Positions 20,180 through 33,218 are shown, numbered from the stretch's first letter. The stretch: DNA of 41,124 bases from Bordetella parapertussis (GCA_945861875.1 CAMAWC010000029.1:1-41124), one strand, 5' to 3'. Numbers and translations: made by a program. The notes: generated from the sequence alone by a model not told the origin.

Positions 20180-20209
20180 ATTATACTGGAAGCCTGCGCT
20201 CTTGAGCAA
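20180..20209 (-). promoter_or_regulatory. Putative sigma-70 promoter of rpsB
   Basis: On the minus strand TTGCTC (20209-20204) and a perfect TATAAT (20185-20180) are separated by 18 nt. Transcription would start near 20173, giving a leader of about 170 nt that includes the structured element. A strong promoter is expected for a ribosomal protein gene. Confidence 0.7.
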
Positions 20210-20282
20210 TACCGCCGTGGAAGAGTTCATGACCGGTTAGCCGTCCATCGGCAAGCCGGAAGGCGCACGAACTGGCCGAAAA

Positions 20283-20311
20283 TTGCACTGCCAGGCGGCA
20301 TCCCGTATCCT
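20283..20311 (+). promoter_or_regulatory. Putative sigma-70 promoter of map
   Basis: TTGCAC (20283-20288) and TATCCT (20306-20311) are separated by exactly 17 nt on the plus strand. The predicted start near 20318 would leave a leader of only about 22 nt before the map ATG. The remaining 20089-20179 and 20210-20282 of this 337-bp intergenic stretch shows no gene or other clear signal. Confidence 0.5.
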
Positions 20312-20339
20312 TCGCGCTTTTTTCCAACCCGGATCCCTT

Positions 20340-21134
20340 ATGTCGATTGCACCAAAAACACCAGAAGAAATCGAAAAAATGCGGGTCGCCGGACGTCTCG
20401 CATCCGAGGTTATTGATTTTATTGAAAGTTATGTGAAGCCGGGCGTCACGACAGGTGAACTTGACCGCCTGTGCCATGACTATATGGTGAACGTCCAGAA
20501 CACCATTCCCGCACCGTTAAATTACGCGCCGTCCGGCTACAAGCCCTACCCCAAATCGATCTGCGCCTCGGTCAATCACCAAGTCTGTCATGGGGTTCCA
20601 GGGGAAAAAGTGCTCAAGCATGGCGATGTCGTCAACCTGGATATCACCGTGATCAAGGATGGTTTTCACGGGGACACCAGCCGCATGTTCTGTGTCGGTG
20701 AGCCCAGCATCCAGGCCAAACGCCTCTGTGACATTACTTACGAGTGCATGTGGCGTGGTATTCGCCAAGTCAGGCCCGGCGCGCAGCTTGGCGATATTGG
20801 CGCCGCCATCCAGCAACACGCAGAGGCCGCGGGCTACAGCGTGGTGCGCGAATTTTGCGGGCACGGCATCGGCAGGAGATTTCATGAAGAACCCCAGGTT
20901 CTGCATTACGGCCGCCCCGGTACCGGCATGGTGCTCAAAGCCGGCATGACTTTCACAATTGAGCCGATGATCAACGCGGGCAAGCCGGCGATCCGGGAAC
21001 TTGCCGACGGCTGGACAATCGTCACCAAGGACCACAGCCTGTCAGCCCAATGGGAGCACACGGTGCTGGTTAGCGAGACCGGTTTTGAAGTGCTGACAGT
21101 ATCGAAAGGGACGCCCGCAATGCCGGCGGGCTAG
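20340..21134 (+). CDS. map: Methionine aminopeptidase type I
   Basis: Map removes the N-terminal methionine from new proteins. The 264-residue pita-bread fold protein has all five metal ligands. Asp101 and Asp112 are in VVNLDITVIKDGFHGDTSRMF, His175 is in EFCGHGIGR, Glu208 in TFTIEPMIN and Glu239 in QWEHTVLV. The start ATG at 20340 gives MSIAPKTPEEIEKMRVAGRL, typical of type Ia enzymes. A longer in-frame extension to 20283 overlaps the predicted promoter and is unlikely. It is divergent from rpsB, the usual arrangement, and followed by glnD after 9 nt. Confidence 0.96.
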   Translation: MSIAPKTPEEIEKMRVAGRLASEVIDFIESYVKPGVTTGELDRLCHDYMVNVQNTIPAPLNYAPSGYKPYPKSICASVNHQVCHGVPGEKVLKHGDVVNLDITVIKDGFHGDTSRMFCVGEPSIQAKRLCDITYECMWRGIRQVRPGAQLGDIGAAIQQHAEAAGYSVVREFCGHGIGRRFHEEPQVLHYGRPGTGMVLKAGMTFTIEPMINAGKPAIRELADGWTIVTKDHSLSAQWEHTVLVSETGFEVLTVSKGTPAMPAG

Positions 21135-21143
21135 ACAGTCCAG

Positions 21144-23744
21144 GTGGCTCGCATAGTCAGTCCAGGCAAGCCGCTCCCCGCCCCGGCTTTTGGCCGCACC
21201 ACGGCGGCGCTGCGCCAGCAGCTGCAGTCAGGTCGAGCACTACTGGAAGAGCGATTCCTTGCCAAACCCAATACCGAGCTGCTGCTGCGACAGTCGCGCC
21301 GGCTGGTAGACCGTACCCTGCGGGATGTCTGGAGGCGCCATCATATTCCCAAGACGCTGGCCCTGGTCGCGGTTGGCGGCTATGGGCGCGGGGAGTTGTT
21401 TCCACATTCTGACGTGGATATCCTGGTCCTCCTTCCCGAATCGCCTGGCGATGCACTGAAAAGCCAGCTCGAAGCCCTTATCGGCAATCTCTGGGACATC
21501 GGAATCGAGGTGGCGCATAGCGTGCGTACTGCTGACGAGTGCGTGGCCGAATCTGCCAAGGACGTCACCGTGCAGACCAGCCTGCTCGAATCGCGGTTAC
21601 TCGTCGGCAGTCGCAAGTTGTTTGCATCATTCCAGGCTGCGACCAAGGCGGAATTCGATCCGCAGGCATTTTTCAAGGCCAAGCGGCTCGAGCAGGACCA
21701 GCGCCACGGCAAGTACCAGGACAGCGCGTACAGTCTTGAGCCCAATTTCAAGGAGGCGCCTGGCGGCCTGCGCGACCTGCAAATCGTGCTGTGGATCGCG
21801 CGCGCCGCCAACATCGGACAAAACTGGGGCGATCTTGCCGCGCGGGGCTTGATCACTGACGCCGAAGCGCGCCAATTAAAGCGCCACCAGTCGCTGCTTG
21901 AGGAGATACGCGCCCGTCTGCATTTTCTCGCCGGACGTCGCGAGGATCGCCTGCTGTTCGATTATCAGGACGCGCTGGCGCGTCAGTTCGGCTATGCACC
22001 GACAACGGCCAAGCGCGCGAGCGAGCAATTCATGCAGCGCTACTACCGGACTGCAAAGGCCATCACCCAGCTCAGTACCATTTTGTTGCAGAACCTGGGC
22101 GCATCGCTTTTCCCCGCCCCCGACAGCGTTCCTGTTCCCATCAACGAGCGCTTCCAGGCACTGCAAGAACTGCTCGATGCCCGCGATCCCGCGCTGTTCG
22201 AGCGCGAGCCTGACGCCATCCTTGAGAGTTTCCTGCTGCTGCAAAAACACCCGGAGCTCAAGGGGATGACAGCCATGACCCTCAGGGCGCTTTGGCGGGC
22301 ACGCTCGAAGATTGACGCAAAATTCCGGCGCAGCGCAATAAACAGGGCGCGCTTCATCGAATTCTTCCAGCAACCCCGCGGCATAGTCCACGAGTTGCGG
22401 CGCATGAACCAGTACTCGATCCTCGGTTCCTATCTGCCGGCCTTTGGCAAAATTGTCGGGCAGATGCAGCATGACTTGTTTCACGTTTATACCGTCGACC
22501 AGCACATCCTTACCGTGGTCAGGAACATGCGACGGTTTACGATGCTCGAATTTGCCCACGAATACCCGCATTGCAGCCGTTTGATGGCGGGCTTTTCGCG
22601 CCACTGGCTGCTCTATATCGCCGCACTGTTCCACGACATCGCCAAAGGCCGCGGGGGAGACCACTCCAAGCTGGGCAAGACCGACGCACGCCAGTTTTGC
22701 CGCCGGCACGGGATAGCAACAGAAGATACGCAACTGATCGAGTTTCTGGTCGAGCACCACCTGACCATGTCCGCGGTGGCACAAAAGCAGGACCTTTCCG
22801 ACCCGGACACCATCGAGACTTTTGCGAATTTGGTGAAAACAGAGCGTCGCCTGATCGCGCTCTACCTGCTGACCGTAGCCGATGTGCGTGGCACAAGCCC
22901 CAAGGTATGGAATGCCTGGAAGGGAAAACTGCTCGAAGATTTGTTCAATGCAACGCTGCGCGGCCTGCAGGGCGGGCCGATCACCAATGACCAGGGCCTC
23001 CAGGAAAAGCAGGAGGAAGCCCTGCGCCTGCTGCGTCTTTACGCCTTGTCGGATGGGGTGAAAGATGCCCTCTGGAAGCAACTCGACGTGGCTTATTTCC
23101 TGCGCCACGACGCGCAGGACATCGCCTGGCAGACCCGTACCCTTCACTATCGCGTCGATGCCGAGCGCCCGGTCGTAAAGGCGCGCCTGTCGCCGATTGG
23201 CGAGGGGCTTCAGGTCATGGTTTATGTGAAAGACCAAAAAGACCTGTTCGCCCGAATATGCGGATACTTCGGGGAAATAAATTACAACATCGCGGACGCC
23301 AAGGTTCACACCACACGCCACGGCTACGCGCTCGATACCTTCCTCGTGCTGGGGCCCGGAAAATCCCCCCATTACCGCGACATGATCAACCTGATCGAAG
23401 ACGAGTTGTGCCGACGGATTGAGGGACAGACGGCGTTGCCTTCGCGCGGACGCTTCCGGCTATCGCGGCAACACAAGCATTTTCCGATCACCCCGGAAGT
23501 GCATATCCGCCCCGATGAAAAAGGCCAGTACCACCTGCTGTCCATCACGGCCGGCGACCGTCCCGGCCTGTTGTACGGAGTGGCCAGGATTTTAAGCAGA
23601 TATGAAATCAACCTCAGGACCGCCCGCATAAACACCCTGGGTGAACGTGCCGAGGACGTCTTTGTCCTGAGCGGGGACGCACTGGCCAATCCGCGCGCCG
23701 TTTTGCTGCTCGAGCAGGACTTGCTGGAGCAGTTGCAGTCCTGA
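21144..23744 (+). CDS. glnD: Bifunctional uridylyltransferase/uridylyl-removing enzyme GlnD
   Basis: GlnD senses glutamine and adds or removes UMP on PII proteins, steering nitrogen metabolism. The 866-residue protein begins at a GTG with no clear Shine-Dalgarno site, 9 nt after map. Domains in order: nucleotidyltransferase with VGGYGRGELFPHSDVDIL (about residues 73-90), GlnD-specific helical domain, HD hydrolase domain with ALFHDIAKGRGGDHSKLG (about 500), and two C-terminal ACT domains (about 690-760 and 800-866). The first ACT contains VYVKDQKDLFARICGYF and the second LSITAGDRPGLLYGVARIL. Both catalytic sites look intact. The glnB target is not in the window. Confidence 0.97.
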   Translation: MARIVSPGKPLPAPAFGRTTAALRQQLQSGRALLEERFLAKPNTELLLRQSRRLVDRTLRDVWRRHHIPKTLALVAVGGYGRGELFPHSDVDILVLLPESPGDALKSQLEALIGNLWDIGIEVAHSVRTADECVAESAKDVTVQTSLLESRLLVGSRKLFASFQAATKAEFDPQAFFKAKRLEQDQRHGKYQDSAYSLEPNFKEAPGGLRDLQIVLWIARAANIGQNWGDLAARGLITDAEARQLKRHQSLLEEIRARLHFLAGRREDRLLFDYQDALARQFGYAPTTAKRASEQFMQRYYRTAKAITQLSTILLQNLGASLFPAPDSVPVPINERFQALQELLDARDPALFEREPDAILESFLLLQKHPELKGMTAMTLRALWRARSKIDAKFRRSAINRARFIEFFQQPRGIVHELRRMNQYSILGSYLPAFGKIVGQMQHDLFHVYTVDQHILTVVRNMRRFTMLEFAHEYPHCSRLMAGFSRHWLLYIAALFHDIAKGRGGDHSKLGKTDARQFCRRHGIATEDTQLIEFLVEHHLTMSAVAQKQDLSDPDTIETFANLVKTERRLIALYLLTVADVRGTSPKVWNAWKGKLLEDLFNATLRGLQGGPITNDQGLQEKQEEALRLLRLYALSDGVKDALWKQLDVAYFLRHDAQDIAWQTRTLHYRVDAERPVVKARLSPIGEGLQVMVYVKDQKDLFARICGYFGEINYNIADAKVHTTRHGYALDTFLVLGPGKSPHYRDMINLIEDELCRRIEGQTALPSRGRFRLSRQHKHFPITPEVHIRPDEKGQYHLLSITAGDRPGLLYGVARILSRYEINLRTARINTLGERAEDVFVLSGDALANPRAVLLLEQDLLEQLQS

Positions 23745-23772
23745 CAAAAGTCGACGGACCGCCCGTCCGTCG
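23745..23772 (-). terminator. Hairpin between convergent glnD and def
   Basis: CGACGGAC (23752-23759) and GTCCGTCG (23765-23772) form a perfect 8-bp inverted repeat with a 5-nt loop in the 43-bp gap between convergent genes. On the minus strand the stem is followed by ACTTTTG, a short T run, so it suits termination of the smc-to-def unit. On the plus strand no T run follows. Confidence 0.55.
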
Positions 23773-23787
23773 CGCCTGCAGCCGGGG

Positions 23788-24318
23788 TCAGTCGTCGTGG
23801 ATGTCTTCGCCCGGAAACAGTTCCTCAATGAAACCGAAGCTGCTGAAATCCCGGATGCGCATGGGGTAAAGAATTCCCAGCAAGTGGTCGGTTTCATGCT
23901 GCACAACCCGTGCATGAAAGCCACTCACGGTGCGGTCAATTGGGGAGCCACGCTCGTCAAAGCCGGTGTAGCGAAGCCGGCTGTGGCGCGGCACTACGCC
24001 GCGCAGTCCGGGCACCGAAAGGCAGCCTTCCCAGCCTTCTTCCATTTCATCGCCCACGGGGGTCAGCACCGGATTGATCAGCACCGTATAGGGCACCTCT
24101 TCCGCATCCGGATAGCGGGGATTCGATTTGATCCCGAAAACGACGACCTGCAACGCGACACCGATTTGCGGCGCGGCGAGTCCGGCGCCGTCCATGTGCA
24201 CCATGGTCTCATGCATGTCGGCAAGCAAGGCACGCAACTCCGGGGTGTCAAAGGCTTTCACAGGGCCGGATTGCCGGAGCAGGCGGCGATCACCCATGCG
24301 CAATACCGGGCGAATCAT
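23788..24318 (-). CDS. def: Peptide deformylase
   Basis: This enzyme removes the formyl group from N-formylmethionine before Map acts. The 176-residue protein has the three motifs: GLAAPQIG (residues 46-53), EGCLSVPG with metal ligand Cys99, and HETDH (141-145) with two His ligands. It is not next to fmt, so it is probably a second deformylase in the genome; that cannot be checked here. The start ATG at 24318 overlaps the upstream stop as ATGA and gives [14 protein letters not shown]. An ATG 12 nt earlier is also possible. Confidence 0.93.
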   Translation of the reverse strand: MIRPVLRMGDRRLLRQSGPVKAFDTPELRALLADMHETMVHMDGAGLAAPQIGVALQVVVFGIKSNPRYPDAEEVPYTVLINPVLTPVGDEMEEGWEGCLSVPGLRGVVPRHSRLRYTGFDERGSPIDRTVSGFHARVVQHETDHLLGILYPMRIRDFSSFGFIEELFPGEDIHDD

Positions 24319-25049
24319 GCGCACACACATTCAAGGATTCGGTGCACGCGCCCCATTGTCTTGTGCAGCATGCGCTCTATCTGGGAAAACTCGATGGCTT
24401 CCTTGCTCTCACCGCGCCCCGCCGCATGGTTCACGATCACCGCCAATGCGGCGTATTTGAGCCCAAGCTCGCGGGCAAGAACGGCTTCCGGCATTCCGGT
24501 CATCCCCACCACATCAGCGCCGTCACGCTCCAGGCGGGCAATTTCCGCCGCGGTCTCCAGCCGCGGCCCCTGTGTCGCGGCGTACACGGCGCCGTCAACG
24601 ACAGGCTCGGCGCAGGCAGCCGCCGCGGCGAGCAGCAATTGCCGCGTGGGTTCGGAGTACGGGTGGGTAAAATCGACATGCGTCACCGGTTTGTCACCGC
24701 CGTCGAAATACGTCTGGCGCCTTCCTGATGTGTAATCGATAAGCTGGTGCGGCACTGCGATGACACCCGGGCCGAGGTCGGCACGAATCCCGCCGACCGA
24801 GGCGACAGAAATGATTTCTGTCGCGCCTTCGGATTTGAGCGCCCAGATATTGGCCCGGTAGTTGACCTCATGGGGCGGGATGGTGTGTCCGTAACCGTGC
24901 CGGGCGAGAAAAACCACGTCGCATCCCCCGATCTTTCCGAAAGTAAGCGGTCCGGAAGGTTCCCCGTACGGTGTCCTTATCGCCCTGCGATGGGAGGTTT
25001 GCAGGCTGGCGAGCTGGGTCAGGCCGCTGCCGCCGATGATTGCGCGCAT
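24315..25049 (-). CDS. S-methyl-5'-thioinosine (or MTA) phosphorylase family protein
   Basis: This is a 244-residue member of the MTAP/PNP family 2. It has IIGGSGL at residues 4-10, [39 protein letters not shown] and [15 protein letters not shown]. In the base-binding segment it has IVNHAAG with Asn207, where adenosine-type MTAP enzymes have Asp residues. This favours 6-oxopurines, hence methylthioinosine or inosine rather than methylthioadenosine. The next gene upstream encodes a hypoxanthine phosphoribosyltransferase, which would use the hypoxanthine released. The start ATG overlaps the hpt stop (ATGA), and its own stop overlaps def the same way. Substrate choice is inference. Confidence 0.88.
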   Translation of the reverse strand: MRAIIGGSGLTQLASLQTSHRRAIRTPYGEPSGPLTFGKIGGCDVVFLARHGYGHTIPPHEVNYRANIWALKSEGATEIISVASVGGIRADLGPGVIAVPHQLIDYTSGRRQTYFDGGDKPVTHVDFTHPYSEPTRQLLLAAAAACAEPVVDGAVYAATQGPRLETAAEIARLERDGADVVGMTGMPEAVLARELGLKYAALAVIVNHAAGRGESKEAIEFSQIERMLHKTMGRVHRILECVCA

Positions 25050-25597
25050 CAGGAATCCTTCATTGCGTAGATGGCCGGCAGATTGCGCCACGCGCCGTGG
25101 GCGTCCATGCCGCAGCCGAAAACGAATCTGTCGGGGATGGATAGGCCGACAAAATCCGCGCGGATGGGTTTTTCTTTCCCGGTATTCTTGTCTGTCAGCA
25201 CGGCTGTGTGGCAGGCGCTTGCCCCAAGGCCAAGAATGCGCTCACGGATCGCGAACAGCGTATCACCGCCGTCCAGAATGTCATCGAGCACAAGGACAAC
25301 ACGGCCCTTGACGTTGTCACGCGGCTCGGCGCGCCAGGTAATCCCTCCTCCGGCGATCGCCTCGCCGTACCTGGATGCATGGATGAAATCAAACTCAATC
25401 GGAAAACGCAGGCGCGGCAGGAGGTGGCCGGCGAAAAACACCGAACCGCCCATGACCGCCAGCACCAACGGATGGGTGTCGGCAAGCACCGCACTGATTT
25501 CCCCGGCAAGCCGCGCCACCGCGTCCTCCACGCTTTGGGCGCTGCAGACCAGGTCCGCTTCGTCCAGCATCTTCCAGGCTTGATCGGCGCTCAACAC
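25049..25597 (-). CDS. hpt: Hypoxanthine-guanine phosphoribosyltransferase
   Basis: This enzyme converts hypoxanthine or guanine and PRPP to IMP or GMP. The PRPP-binding motif is [15 protein letters not shown]. Other family pieces are [49 protein letters not shown] and [10 protein letters not shown]. The frame has no ATG near the family start; the first one would drop about nine conserved residues. GTG at 25597 or TTG at 25594, both overlapping the galU stop, give the expected length of about 182. I chose GTG, with translational coupling to galU likely. Confidence 0.9.
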   Translation of the reverse strand: MLSADQAWKMLDEADLVCSAQSVEDAVARLAGEISAVLADTHPLVLAVMGGSVFFAGHLLPRLRFPIEFDFIHASRYGEAIAGGGITWRAEPRDNVKGRVVLVLDDILDGGDTLFAIRERILGLGASACHTAVLTDKNTGKEKPIRADFVGLSIPDRFVFGCGMDAHGAWRNLPAIYAMKDS

Positions 25598-26466
25598 CGG
25601 TGTTCCAGCTGTTTCAGGTATTCGTTGAATGCCACCGAAATTTCCGGATGCTTGCGCGCATACGCGATGGTCGCCTGCACGTAACCGAGCTTGGAGCCGC
25701 AATCGTAGCGCACGCCATCGAAACGATAGGCCAGCACCCTCTCCTCCTTGAGCAGCACGGCAATCGCGTCCGTAAGCTGGATTTCGCCCCCGGCGCCGGG
25801 AACGCCTTTTTCAAGATGATGAAAAATACGCGGCGTAAGAATGTACCGTCCGACGACAGCCAGGTTAGACGGCGCGTGTTCCGGCGCCGGCTTTTCAACT
25901 ATGGCCGTCATAACACCCAGTGTGTCGTCCAAGCGCTCGGCTTTGACCATGCCATATTGGCGGCTCTGCTCGAGGGGGATTTCCTGCACGCCCAGCACCG
26001 AGCAGTGTTCGCGCTCGAACACCGCGGCCATTTGACTGACAATCGGCGGCTCGCCATCAATCAGGTCATCGGCGAGTATCACGGCAAAGGGCTCGTCCTG
26101 GATAACCGGCCTGGCACAAAGAACGGCGTGTCCCAGCCCGAGCGCCTCTGATTGGCGGATATAAATGCAATTGACGTGGCTGGGCAGTATCCCGCGCACC
26201 AGGGCGAGCAAGTCGCTTTTACCGCGAACCTCGAGTTCGGCTTCGACTTCATAGGCTTTGTCAAAGTGGTCTTCTATCGCGCGCTTGTTGCGGCCGGTGA
26301 TGAAAACCATGTCGGTGATTCCTGCAGCCACTGCTTCCTCGACCGCATACTGGATGAGCGGCTTGTCGACAATGGGCATCATTTCCTTCGGGCTTGCCTT
26401 GGTTGCGGGAAGAAACCGGCTGCCCATGCCGGCAACCGGAAACACCGCCTTGGTTATCTTGTGCAA
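25591..26466 (-). CDS. galU: UTP-glucose-1-phosphate uridylyltransferase
   Basis: GalU makes UDP-glucose for cell-surface polysaccharides and galactose metabolism. The 291-residue protein has the nucleotide-binding start [20 protein letters not shown] (residues 9-28). [19 protein letters not shown] follows, then [12 protein letters not shown] and [20 protein letters not shown]. Its length matches GalU and not the longer bifunctional enzymes. It begins 11 nt after ligA and its end overlaps hpt. Confidence 0.96.
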   Translation of the reverse strand: MHKITKAVFPVAGMGSRFLPATKASPKEMMPIVDKPLIQYAVEEAVAAGITDMVFITGRNKRAIEDHFDKAYEVEAELEVRGKSDLLALVRGILPSHVNCIYIRQSEALGLGHAVLCARPVIQDEPFAVILADDLIDGEPPIVSQMAAVFEREHCSVLGVQEIPLEQSRQYGMVKAERLDDTLGVMTAIVEKPAPEHAPSNLAVVGRYILTPRIFHHLEKGVPGAGGEIQLTDAIAVLLKEERVLAYRFDGVRYDCGSKLGYVQATIAYARKHPEISVAFNEYLKQLEHRC

Positions 26467-26477
26467 CTTGCCTCCCG

Positions 26478-29680
<3,203 letters not shown>

Positions 29681-29690
29681 GCATCAAGCC

Positions 29691-32600
29691 TCATGCCGCC
29701 GCCGGCTCCCGGCGGTCATCTGCAAGGCGCAGCGCCTGCTCCATGTCGACTGCGACCACGCGCGAGACCCCCGATTCCTGCATCGTGACCCCTATCAGTT
29801 GCGATGCGAGTTCCATGGTGATTTTGTTGTGGCTGATGAACACAAACTGGGTTCCGGTAGACATTTTGCGCACAAGATCGCAAAAGCGCTCGGTATTGGA
29901 ATCGTCAAGCGGCGCATCCACCTCGTCAAGCAGGCAAAAAGGCGCCGGATTGAGCTGGAACATGGAAAAGACCAGGGCGATCGCGGTGAGCGCCTTTTCG
30001 CCGCCTGAAAGCAGGTGGATGGAGGCATTCTTTTTTCCCGGCGGCTGGGCCATGACCTGGATGCCGGCATCCAGAATTTCCTCCCCGGTCATGATCAGCC
30101 TTGCCTCGCCTCCACCGAACAACGTCGGGAACAGGACGCCAAAGTGCTGGTTGACCGTGTCAAAGGTCTGCTGCAGCAACTCGCGCGTTTCCCGGTCGAT
30201 CTTGCGGATGGCGTTCTCAAGGGTTGCAAGCGCCTCGGAAAGATCAGCCGACTGCGAGTCAAGGAAGGCCTTGCGCTCGCGATTCTGCGTAAGTTCGTCC
30301 AGGGCGGCCATATTCACCGCGCCCAGTTCGGCAATTGCGTTGGTCAGGCGGGTGATTTCACCCTGCAGCGGCGCCCCCTTCTGTCCGGGCTCAATCTCCG
30401 CCTCAAGGGCTGCCTCATCCGCACCGGCTTCAAATAGCTGGTTGGCAAACTGCTCATAGGCGAGGCGGCCCGCCTGCTCCTTCAGTTTGAGCTCACCAAT
30501 GCGTTCGCGCAGCGGATCAAGTTTTTGCTCGGACTCGAGACGTTCCGAGTCGGCAGTGCGCAATCCGGCTGCAACCGTTTCCTGATGGTCGCGCGCGGCC
30601 GCGAGGGCCTGTTCGCGGCCCTGCTTGAGTTCCAGCGCCGCCTGAAGCTGTTCGCGTTGCGCCGTATCGGACAGTGCGGCCACCTCGGACTGGAACTGTG
30701 AAATCTGCTTCAAGGCGTTTTCAATTTGTTCAACTAAATTCTTAGAAAGAACCTCTATCTCACTAATTTTAGAAGAACATTCTCTTTCATTGAACAGCGC
30801 CTGCTGATGCTCACGCTCCATTTGCTGAATGCTTGCGCGTTGCGCCTCAAGCAGCGACTCGGCGGCCTGGAAGGCGTTCTGCACCTGCTCCAGGGCTTCA
30901 TGCAGAACGTCAATCTGGCCTTGCAGCTGCTCCAGTTTGGCCTCCGCCTGCGCCTGCTGGGCCTGTTCGGTGTGTTTTTCACTGGTTATGGCATCGAGTT
31001 CGATGCCGATTTGCCGGCCCCGCTCGGTGACGCGCTCGGCGTTTTGGGCGATGCGAACCTGCTCCAGTTGCAGCCCGTGCTGCTGCTGCCGCGCGTTGGC
31101 CAGTTGCTGGCGCAACTGCGTCTGTCCGGCCTGGCAAGCCGCCACGCTTTGCTCAGACTGCTCAAGCCTTGCCTTGGCCGCTTCCAATGCCGTCTGCAGA
31201 GAGGCGCACTGCCCTGCCAGGCCTTCTATTTCGCGTTGGCGGGCCAATATTCCGGTATCGGCGGGATCCGGCGCATGAAAAGTGAGCCCCTGTCGGCCAA
31301 ACTGATGGCCATCCCGGTTCACCAGAACCGTGCCCAGAGGCAAGGCGAGGCGCGTCATCAGGCGCGGCACGCCTTCAACCGCGAGGTAGCCGTCCAGCCA
31401 GCCTTCAATCAACGGCGCTATGGCCGCATCGGTGTAGCGAACATAGCCCGCCAGCGGCGCAAATTCCCCGCCTTGCGCGCCGGTGAGCGCACCACCCGGG
31501 GCAAAAACGCTCAGCTTGGCCGGTGGTGGATTGTCCAGAAGGCGCTGGATATGGTCCGGATCGGATATTTCGATGGCATGCAGCTTTTCCCGCAGCACCG
31601 ACTCGACAGCATTCTCCCAACCCGGTTCGACGGTGATTTTCTGCCAAAGACGGGGCAAGGAGGACAAGCCCTGATGCTCCAGCCAATCATGGATTTTGCC
31701 GTTTTCATCCACCCCGTTCTGGATCTGGCGCAGCGCAGCCAGGCGTCCCTCCATGCCGCCGGTTTCCTGCTGTGTTCGCTGCAGATGCGCCTGCGCTTCC
31801 TGGCGCGCGGACGCAAAGCCGGGCAGTTCGGCCTCCATTTGTGCCAGCGAGGCCTCCAAACCGGAGGACTGTGCCTGCAATGCGGCCAGATCTGCCGCGA
31901 GCTTTGCAACGATCTGCGGATCGGGAAGTGCGAGGGCGGCTTTTTCCGCCAGCAAGCGCTCTTCGCGCTGCTCCAGCCCTTGCAGTATCTTGCCCGCGTG
32001 GCTGATATGGGTCTGCTCGATCTGGAAGGCCTGGGTTGTCTGCGCCATCGTCGTGCGCGATGCCGTGACGCGGTCCCGCGCCTCACGAAAGGCCAGTTCA
32101 ACCTGCGGCAACTTCTGCGCCTCAGCCGCGGAACGATCGCGGCTTCCGGCAACCAGTCCGACCGCCTCTTCGTGGCGCTGCTGCCACATCGACAGTGCGG
32201 ATTCGAGCTCGGTGCTCTGGTTGCGCCACTGCTCCTGCCGCTCGCCCAACTCGAGGAGGCGTGCCTCAAGGCGCTGGCGGGTATCGGTCATGTGACGGAT
32301 GTCGGCTTCCAGGCGCGACACCTCGGTGTTGGCGGCAAACAATTCCGCCTGCGCGCTGTTCAGTACGTCCCCGGCGCTGTAGTGCTCGGCCCGGATGGTT
32401 TCGAGGCGATTCTCGATTTCGCGCAGTCGCGCGGTTTCCGCTTCGAGCGCGTTGGTGGTCTTTTCCACCTCACGGGCATGCCGCTGGAAATCGGCTTCCG
32501 CCTCTTTTTTGCGCACCAGCCAGAGCAGGCTTTGCCGGTTTTTCAGCTTGCCCTGCAACTCCTGGTAGGTCTTGGCAACCTCGGCCTGCTTTTCCAGCTT

Positions 32601-33218
32601 TTCCACCTGTACGCCCAGCTCCTGCTGGATGTCGGCGACGCGCGACAGGTTTTCGCGTGTGTCGGAGAGGCGGTTCTCGGTTTCGCGACGCCGCTCCTTG
32701 TACTTCGAAATACCGGCGGCCTCTTCCAGGAATACGCGCAACTCCTCGGGCTTGGCTTCGATAATGCGCGAAATCATGCCCTGCTCGATGATGGCGTAGG
32801 CCCGCGGTCCAAGGCCGGTTCCCATGAAAATGTCCTGGATATCCCGCCTGCGGACGTGCACGTTGTTGATGAAGTAGGACGATTCCCCGTCGCGCTGCAG
32901 CACCCGCTTGACGCCGATTTCGGCGTACTGCGACCATTGCCCGCCGGCCTTGCCGAGGCTGTTGTCAAAATGCAATTCCACGCTGGCCCTGGCCACGGGT
33001 TTGCGCTGGCCCGAGCCGTTGAAGATAACGTCCTGCATCGATTCGCCGCGCAAAGCCGAGGCCTTGGATTCGCCCAGAACCCAGCGAACGGCATCTATGA
33101 CGTTGGACTTGCCGCAACCGTTCGGGCCGACGACCCCGACCAGCTGGCCGGGCACATTAATGGAGGTTGGGTCAACAAAGGACTTGAACCCGGAAAGCTT
33201 TATTTGAGTGAGGCGCAC
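29691..33218 (-). CDS. smc: Chromosome partition protein SMC
   Basis: SMC is the ATPase of the condensin that compacts and segregates the chromosome. The 1175-residue protein has the Walker A motif GPNGCGKSN (about 31-39) and a long coiled coil. The hinge (about 520-640) includes GEFAPLAGYVRYTDA. A second coiled coil, the ABC signature LLSGGEKALTAIAL and Walker B FCLLDEVDAPLDDSN follow near the C-terminus. Betaproteobacteria commonly have SMC-ScpAB rather than MukB. Codons for about residues 809-833 (30721-30795) are strikingly AT-rich compared with the rest, although the frame and coiled-coil character are unbroken. Confidence 0.97.
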   Translation of the reverse strand: MRLTQIKLSGFKSFVDPTSINVPGQLVGVVGPNGCGKSNVIDAVRWVLGESKASALRGESMQDVIFNGSGQRKPVARASVELHFDNSLGKAGGQWSQYAEIGVKRVLQRDGESSYFINNVHVRRRDIQDIFMGTGLGPRAYAIIEQGMISRIIEAKPEELRVFLEEAAGISKYKERRRETENRLSDTRENLSRVADIQQELGVQVEKLEKQAEVAKTYQELQGKLKNRQSLLWLVRKKEAEADFQRHAREVEKTTNALEAETARLREIENRLETIRAEHYSAGDVLNSAQAELFAANTEVSRLEADIRHMTDTRQRLEARLLELGERQEQWRNQSTELESALSMWQQRHEEAVGLVAGSRDRSAAEAQKLPQVELAFREARDRVTASRTTMAQTTQAFQIEQTHISHAGKILQGLEQREERLLAEKAALALPDPQIVAKLAADLAALQAQSSGLEASLAQMEAELPGFASARQEAQAHLQRTQQETGGMEGRLAALRQIQNGVDENGKIHDWLEHQGLSSLPRLWQKITVEPGWENAVESVLREKLHAIEISDPDHIQRLLDNPPPAKLSVFAPGGALTGAQGGEFAPLAGYVRYTDAAIAPLIEGWLDGYLAVEGVPRLMTRLALPLGTVLVNRDGHQFGRQGLTFHAPDPADTGILARQREIEGLAGQCASLQTALEAAKARLEQSEQSVAACQAGQTQLRQQLANARQQQHGLQLEQVRIAQNAERVTERGRQIGIELDAITSEKHTEQAQQAQAEAKLEQLQGQIDVLHEALEQVQNAFQAAESLLEAQRASIQQMEREHQQALFNERECSSKISEIEVLSKNLVEQIENALKQISQFQSEVAALSDTAQREQLQAALELKQGREQALAAARDHQETVAAGLRTADSERLESEQKLDPLRERIGELKLKEQAGRLAYEQFANQLFEAGADEAALEAEIEPGQKGAPLQGEITRLTNAIAELGAVNMAALDELTQNRERKAFLDSQSADLSEALATLENAIRKIDRETRELLQQTFDTVNQHFGVLFPTLFGGGEARLIMTGEEILDAGIQVMAQPPGKKNASIHLLSGGEKALTAIALVFSMFQLNPAPFCLLDEVDAPLDDSNTERFCDLVRKMSTGTQFVFISHNKITMELASQLIGVTMQESGVSRVVAVDMEQALRLADDRREPAAA

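Noticed and set aside
21876-23372. Open frame of 498 codons antisense to glnD
   Set aside because: It is explained by the third-position GC bias of glnD; the predicted protein shows no known motif and no start signal.
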